Part shown: positions 59,801 through 64,000 of the stretch, one piece after another
How the letters are laid out: each line of letters starts with the position of its first letter
How positions within the stretch are numbered: the stretch's first letter is position 1
From: Silene conica
Taxonomy: Eukaryota > Streptophyta > Magnoliopsida > Caryophyllales > Caryophyllaceae
DNA: 64,000 nt
Assembly (NCBI GenBank): GCA_029255685.2
Contig: CM055316.2
Span: 69,703,237-69,767,236, forward strand
Reading direction: 5' to 3'
Position numbers and translations under genes: made by a program
Notes under the pieces: generated by a model
The model's input: only the letters and a program-made list of their open reading frames with translations
What the model was told of the DNA's origin: nothing
The model's database searches: none

Positions 59801-60081
59801 TCCCCTCTATTCATAAGTACATTTGAACGAGTAGTGGATTCGATTTTGCATAACGTGGCTAGGGAATGTCGTTTCAAAGTTGATAGGATTGTGGTCGAAA
59901 TCATTAATTTAAGCAACAGAGTTATTGGAATATTTTTCAGTTTGGGTTGGATATTTGAGAGTCTGATTGCTTACTAATGATATGATGAAAACTGCAGGAA
60001 TGTGTAGAACTAACCAGGCAGAGAGTGAAGGAGCTACTGCAAATCTTGGAGGCAGCCGTGTCTGATATGGAGATTGACTAG
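56817..60081 (+). CDS. RRP43: Exosome complex component RRP43, seven exons
   Basis: Exons 56817-57032, 57304-57373, 57455-57560, 58362-58428, 58589-58664, 59418-59713 and 59998-60081 sum to 915 nt, hence 304 residues. The sequence FRRLYPLEYYERHFDKSIRPDARSLR at the start, LKELCLVSGKAAWMAYLDICCLDADGGLFDAALLSV in the middle and DPTAEEESIIETSVTVVMDS near the end are typical of the RNase PH-like subunits, closest to RRP43. In plants and other eukaryotes it is part of the nine-subunit exosome core ring that threads RNA for 3'-5' decay. It is not itself catalytic in eukaryotes. Intron 3 (57561-58361) has a GC donor (TTGAG then GCATGT); no GT nearby keeps the frame. A 5' UTR intron probably ends at CATTTCAG near 56790. 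Confidence 0.95.
57561..57562 (+). other. RRP43: GC splice donor of RRP43 intron 3
   Basis: Exon 3 ends ATTTTGAG and the intron begins GCATGT. The acceptor is CCATAG before 58362. Joining AG to T restores serine and the frame TILSAGMVDLKEL. The first downstream GT, at 57566, would give a wrong frame. Confidence 0.85.
58728..58830 (+). repeat. Short direct repeat in RRP43 intron 5
   Basis: A unit beginning GAGAACTGATTGTGAGATCA occurs twice, about 70 bp apart, within intron 58665-59417. Confidence 0.85.
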
Positions 60082-61248
60082 AATTCTAAGTGTAGTTGTC
60101 ACTTTTCAAGGATGTAATACCCTCTAATCTGCACGTCTACGGCTTTATTAAGGGTGGTTTTGCCTTAATTCTTAATTACTCAAATGGCTATACGATAATA
60201 CCAAGTATGGAGTATTATCTTAGATATATTTAGGCAAACATGTATTTTATTTTATGTTTATTTTTGAGTTTTTATACGTGGTACTTCTTTGTTTTTTAAA
60301 CCTGTATAAAACAAAGGGAAGAATTTTGTTATTTAAAGGGAAGAATGTCGTAATCCCCGTCACTGCGACATTATTGTATGTCAAGTTGGAGGCGGAGCCC
60401 CATAAGCACTCGAGAAAGCGAAGTGACAGAATTATTACCAAGAGTCACGGTTAAACAAATTTCTATTACGAGTAGAGTTTCTGGGAATCGCTGATGTTAA
60501 AAAAACAAGGGAATCCATGCAAAAAAAAATGAAAAACAGAGGTATTATATAGAAAAACCGATTATTTTTTATTGCGTTTGAAAAGACTTTTTTTTGGCAC
60601 AAATGGGTTATTTTTGTGTATAAAGCTTCTTCTCCTAGTAGGCTGTTGTCATGCAGCTTCAGATGCTGCCGATATTGTGGTTGGGGTGGGGTGGGGTGGG
60701 TGATGAAGTGAAAGAAGTTGTGGGTCAAGTTTGTCTGTACCCTCAGGTTTATGATTGGAACTTGGAAGAGGATTAAATGCGTAGTTTTCAGTAGATTCAC
60801 TTGATCAATCACGACAAGTTGTATGGCCCCATGACAAAGATAATTGGTCTCTTCTACAACGCAACATTCTACCATTAGCAAGCTTACAACCTAATCAATA
60901 CCAACACCTAACTCAATTCAAGATAGCAGACGGGGTTGACATTCCTCGATGCCATCTGAAGGGGATTCACGGATTGCATTCAGCAGTTGACAGACTTGTA
61001 TTCTCAGGTCGAACACAAATTTACATGTATTTTCAAGAATGCTATGAAAGAATAAACACATCTCTACAGTTTTCTTTGCAATTTTTAGTTTTTGAATAAT
61101 AAATGGGACAAATCTACAAAAACAACAAGACCCCCTTGAGGACAGGAATTACAAAGAAGCGTAAAAGAAGCTTCATGACTGTGTCCCGTGTATGATGCTG
61201 TTTCTAAACTGGCAAAACAGACCGTCCCACCCTTCTACCTTTGCCTCT
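60082..61248. other. Convergent intergenic region between RRP43 and STELLO
   Basis: Holds the 3' UTRs of both genes, a strong G-quadruplex motif at 60682-60700, and an open 104-codon stretch without ATG on the plus strand at 60785-61096. That stretch reads like protein (DNWSLLQRNILPLASLQ, IADGVDIPRCHLKG) but I do not recognise it. It could be a decayed exon or an old mobile-element fragment. Confidence 0.5.
60682..60700 (+). other. G-quadruplex motif
   Basis: GGGGTGGGGTGGGGTGGG has four G-runs with single-base loops, which is close to the most stable arrangement known for such motifs. It lies between two converging transcription units. Confidence 0.8.
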
Positions 61249-64000
61249 TTAAACCAATTCCATAAGAAGAGGGTCACCTGCAGCCATTACTCTGATGAGC
61301 TTGATGAATTCTTCTTCACTTGACACGCTCCACGGGTGAATTGCAGGCAGCTGAGCAGAATAGAAAGTTGTATTGGCAGGCGGTGCTTCTTTCTTATACA
61401 ACATGGTGTTCAAAACTGGATCAAAATTCTGAGGCGAATCCATGGCTAGAAAGAACATGGGTACTGCAATCTTGTGATGTATTTCCAAATCACCAACTAA
61501 ACCCATTAGCTCTACATAGTCGTCCACAAATCTTCTGGGCACAAAAAACACCTCCGAGCTGCAAACAATGATTTTACCCTTGTTCGCGGCTTCCTTGTAG
61601 TTTACTTGCAGGTGAGCAGGCATTGTGTTCACTACTTTCTTAACCATTTTTGATTGTTTGACAAACCAATCGTCACTGTTTGTGGACACAGGCGTCCACG
61701 ACTCTGAGACCTATATACCACCAATCTTGTTAGATATAGACGATAGAGGGAGATATAGCAATAAACGAAGCTTACATCTAAAGCGATTAACAGTCAAATA
61801 ACTCAAATATTATGGTAAATATATCAGGCGCACGCTAAAATTTACCAGAGATATTACCTTATTAGTTATCCAAAGTTTAGTCATGTCAGCTTGTAGAAGA
61901 TTCCAGTAATTAAGGACGGTATTATCTTGGAGAAAGAGAAATCCATCAGCACTTGTGTATCTGCTCATTATCCTAGGAAGCTGCCTGTAATCACATTAAT
62001 ATAACAGTCAACAAACTGGTCAGCATCACTAATTCAAAGCTGCTTCTATCAGTTGCCAGCCAGTTCGCCACTGTATTGGACAAACCGTAAGCAGAAGCTT
62101 GCTACTACAGGCAATATCATGAAAGAAAACACAAGAAAAATTAATTGCAAGGACAATAACTAGTCCTAGGTGTTTGATAATGGTCTTATTGCTGTTTTTA
62201 GCAAACCTAGGTATTGTTATTTGTCTTTTTCATCTCGAGGTTTGTTACTTGCTTGAAATAAAACCCAATTTCCTGAACATGACCTAGAATCCTAATAAGC
62301 TGACAAAAACGACTTCCGGCTTTGATGCACCTATAAGCAAGCGGTATTCTACAATCCTGATCCTACAATGATCACTATCTAAATTCTAAACAAGTGTGAT
62401 TACTAAATTGATGGTTTTTGCCAAAAACAAACCAGGATGTTGTTTGACATGCGAGAGCAAATATGATTGCTTAAAGCGTTACCCCCAAAAAGAGGACGTT
62501 CAGCAGTTAAAAGACAAAGAAGTCCTTAATATGAACAAGGGATCCCGTTCAGACAATGGGAGAAGTAATACCAGATTACCAGGAAGCTAACTAGTTAATT
62601 TCAGGGATGTAAAAATAACACCCAATGAAGAAAAAAATGCACGAGAGCTCAGTATTAGGTTTCTTTGAATAGCTACCTCTTATTGCTTGCTAACTAATTT
62701 TCGTGCTATATCATGGGTTAAAGGCACCCAGACCACGCACGTCCTTATGATTGCTCCTCAAAAATAGAAATATAGTTGGAGCTACTGTAAGGCAAGCTTT
62801 TGCACTTAAATTAGGTGATAGGTAATTTATCAGAGGCTAACAATTGAAGAAGCAACTTTGATCAATGAAATCACAGAGAACAATCCAGTGCGCAACATAT
62901 GAATCTAAAATACAACTAACTGGGAGGGCTATGCAAGAGAAAGGAGTGGATTATGACAAAGAAGATAGCTTACTTATATGCATAATCCAACTGGCCTTGA
63001 TCAACGACTAACTCTACGTTCTTTTGCGATGAAAGAATGATCACGGTTTTAAAGATCCGGCCGTAAAGCAATCTCCATTCCAAGGCAGTGCGCTCGACAG
63101 GACCACTGCAAAACATAACTAGTACAACATTTCCAAAGGCCTTCCTCCAATGGATCAAGTTCCCTATTTCATAGTTGACACTACTCGTCTCTACAACCCC
63201 GAGATGAATGGATGGCAACTTTCGAGGAACAAACTCTTTCCGATCCCCATGACCAATTGTAGCTCGAAGCCGATCAAATTCCAAGGACATTAGTCTAGGC
63301 TGCTGATACCCAACAGCAAGTAAGTCCTGGAGCCAAGCTGCAGTAAATTTCACATCCTTATCAGTCCAAAATCTTTCCTCTGCCATAACATAACTCAATT
63401 CCAAAATCTTTTCAAACAGCTTATTCTTATGTGATCTCCATGAAACCAAGAACTTAATAAGACGACCCACGTTCACATGAAGATCTTTCTCTTCTGAAAA
63501 AGGGTACGCTTCGACTTTATCATGTCTATGAACTGTGGGAGGATAAACAACCACATACCCACCAATCTCCCACAACAGCCTCTGTGCCCAATAACCTCTC
63601 AACACATCAGACGCCATGGTACTAACAGAAACAGGAAGCATCAAACCCCAAAAGGCCGAAGTATGAAACAATGTATTAAAAGAATTCACAGGCACCATCA
63701 TACCCTGTGGCAGCGCAACCTTAGGGGCCTTCTCATCAAATCTAACATCATACGCTTCCAACCCCGCTTTCCTAGTAAAATAAAAAACCGAATCCACATC
63801 AGGAAGACCATTAGAGATCCCCTGCTGAATAAACTGTTTCCCACCAAACACCTCAGTATAAAACTCCTCATGACCAATCTCACCCACATTCTCAAGAGGC
63901 AACCCCCTCGGCCACACAGACCGCTGTCCAAAATGAATATACGGGTTAACAACAGTCCGATTCGGATTCTCATGACTATACTGCAATATAATCTCTTGCC
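61249..64000 (-). CDS. STL1: STELLO-type Golgi protein (DUF288), 3' part, 5' end outside window
   Basis: Exons in transcript order: 64000-62974 (incomplete at the window edge), 61984-61858 and 61710-61249. Introns are 62973-61985 and 61857-61711, both GT-AG. The visible product is about 537 residues. The true frame at the edge reads QEIILQYSHENPNRTVVNPYIHFGQRSVWPRGLPL. The family contains an N-terminal membrane anchor, missing here, and a lumenal glycosyltransferase-like domain. Arabidopsis STELLO1 and 2 sit in the Golgi, bind cellulose synthase subunits and promote assembly of the complex. Segments such as GGKQFIQQGISNGLPDVDSVFYFTRK, DGFLFLQDNTVLNYWNLLQADMTKLWITNK and AVPMFFLAMDSPQNFDPVL are characteristic. 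In Arabidopsis STL1 lies near VLN2, as here. Confidence 0.92.

Noticed and set aside
60435-60881. 148-residue open frame on the minus strand
   Set aside because: No recognisable motif. It overlaps the G-rich run, whose reverse gives Pro-rich residues, and the convergent 3' flanks.
63698-63973. 91-residue frame on the minus strand
   Set aside because: Alternative frame of the STELLO exon.

Overview
This window is nuclear DNA of a flowering plant. The genes are intron-rich, with AT-rich introns. They encode plant-type products (a villin of the VLN2/VLN3 type, a STELLO protein and a defensin-like peptide), and plant retrotransposons and small inverted-repeat transposons surround them. A eudicot is likely. 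Caryophyllales is my guess from the style of the repeats, but nothing in the window proves it.

Left block (1 to about 16.0 kb) is a stack of retrotransposons. It starts with the 3' end of a Ty3/gypsy-type element whose LTR ends at 4629. Next comes an old Athila-like LTR (reverse strand) cut into three pieces at 4630-5138, 6848-7397 and 11443-12205. A solo LTR (5139-6842, target duplication GAAAA) and a recent Ty1/copia element (7398-11437, target duplication CTGAG) split it. The old LTR leads into a non-autonomous Athila-like body with an intact 604-residue gag gene (15835 to 14021) and no pol. Between this body and the next LTR lies a two-exon defensin-like gene (16355-17552, + strand). A gypsy-type LTR (17652-20346) follows, with an Athila-like solo LTR (18281-19237) nested inside it.

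Central block (20.3-35.4 kb) is a complete villin gene on the minus strand. I resolved 23 coding exons, including an 11-nt microexon. They sum to exactly 3000 nt (999 residues plus stop), with six gelsolin-like repeats, a linker and a C-terminal headpiece. Its introns hold a 557-bp TIR transposon and a recent 189-bp tandem duplication.

Repeat block (35.4-50.7 kb) has no gene I can support. It holds TIR elements with clear target duplications (41524-42460, 44312-44622, 46215-47324, 47815-48089 and 49850-50500), related elements with 'TTTTTCACATAC' arms, a 32-bp perfect palindrome, Helitron-like ends, a SINE-like unit, a dimeric AT-rich satellite and an 'ACGAGCTA' array.

Right block (50.8-64.0 kb) is gene-rich. 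It has a two-exon DTW-domain tRNA-modifying enzyme (50830-52496, +), an exosome subunit RRP43 (56817-60081, +, seven exons, one GC-AG intron) and the 3' part of a STELLO gene (64000 to 61249, -). The order villin, DTW protein, STELLO recalls Arabidopsis At2g41740, At2g41750 and At2g41770 as I remember them, so this looks like conserved gene order stretched by transposons. The encoded functions (actin bundling, tRNA modification, RNA decay, cellulose-synthase support and a secreted peptide) are not one pathway, and I see no new multi-gene system.
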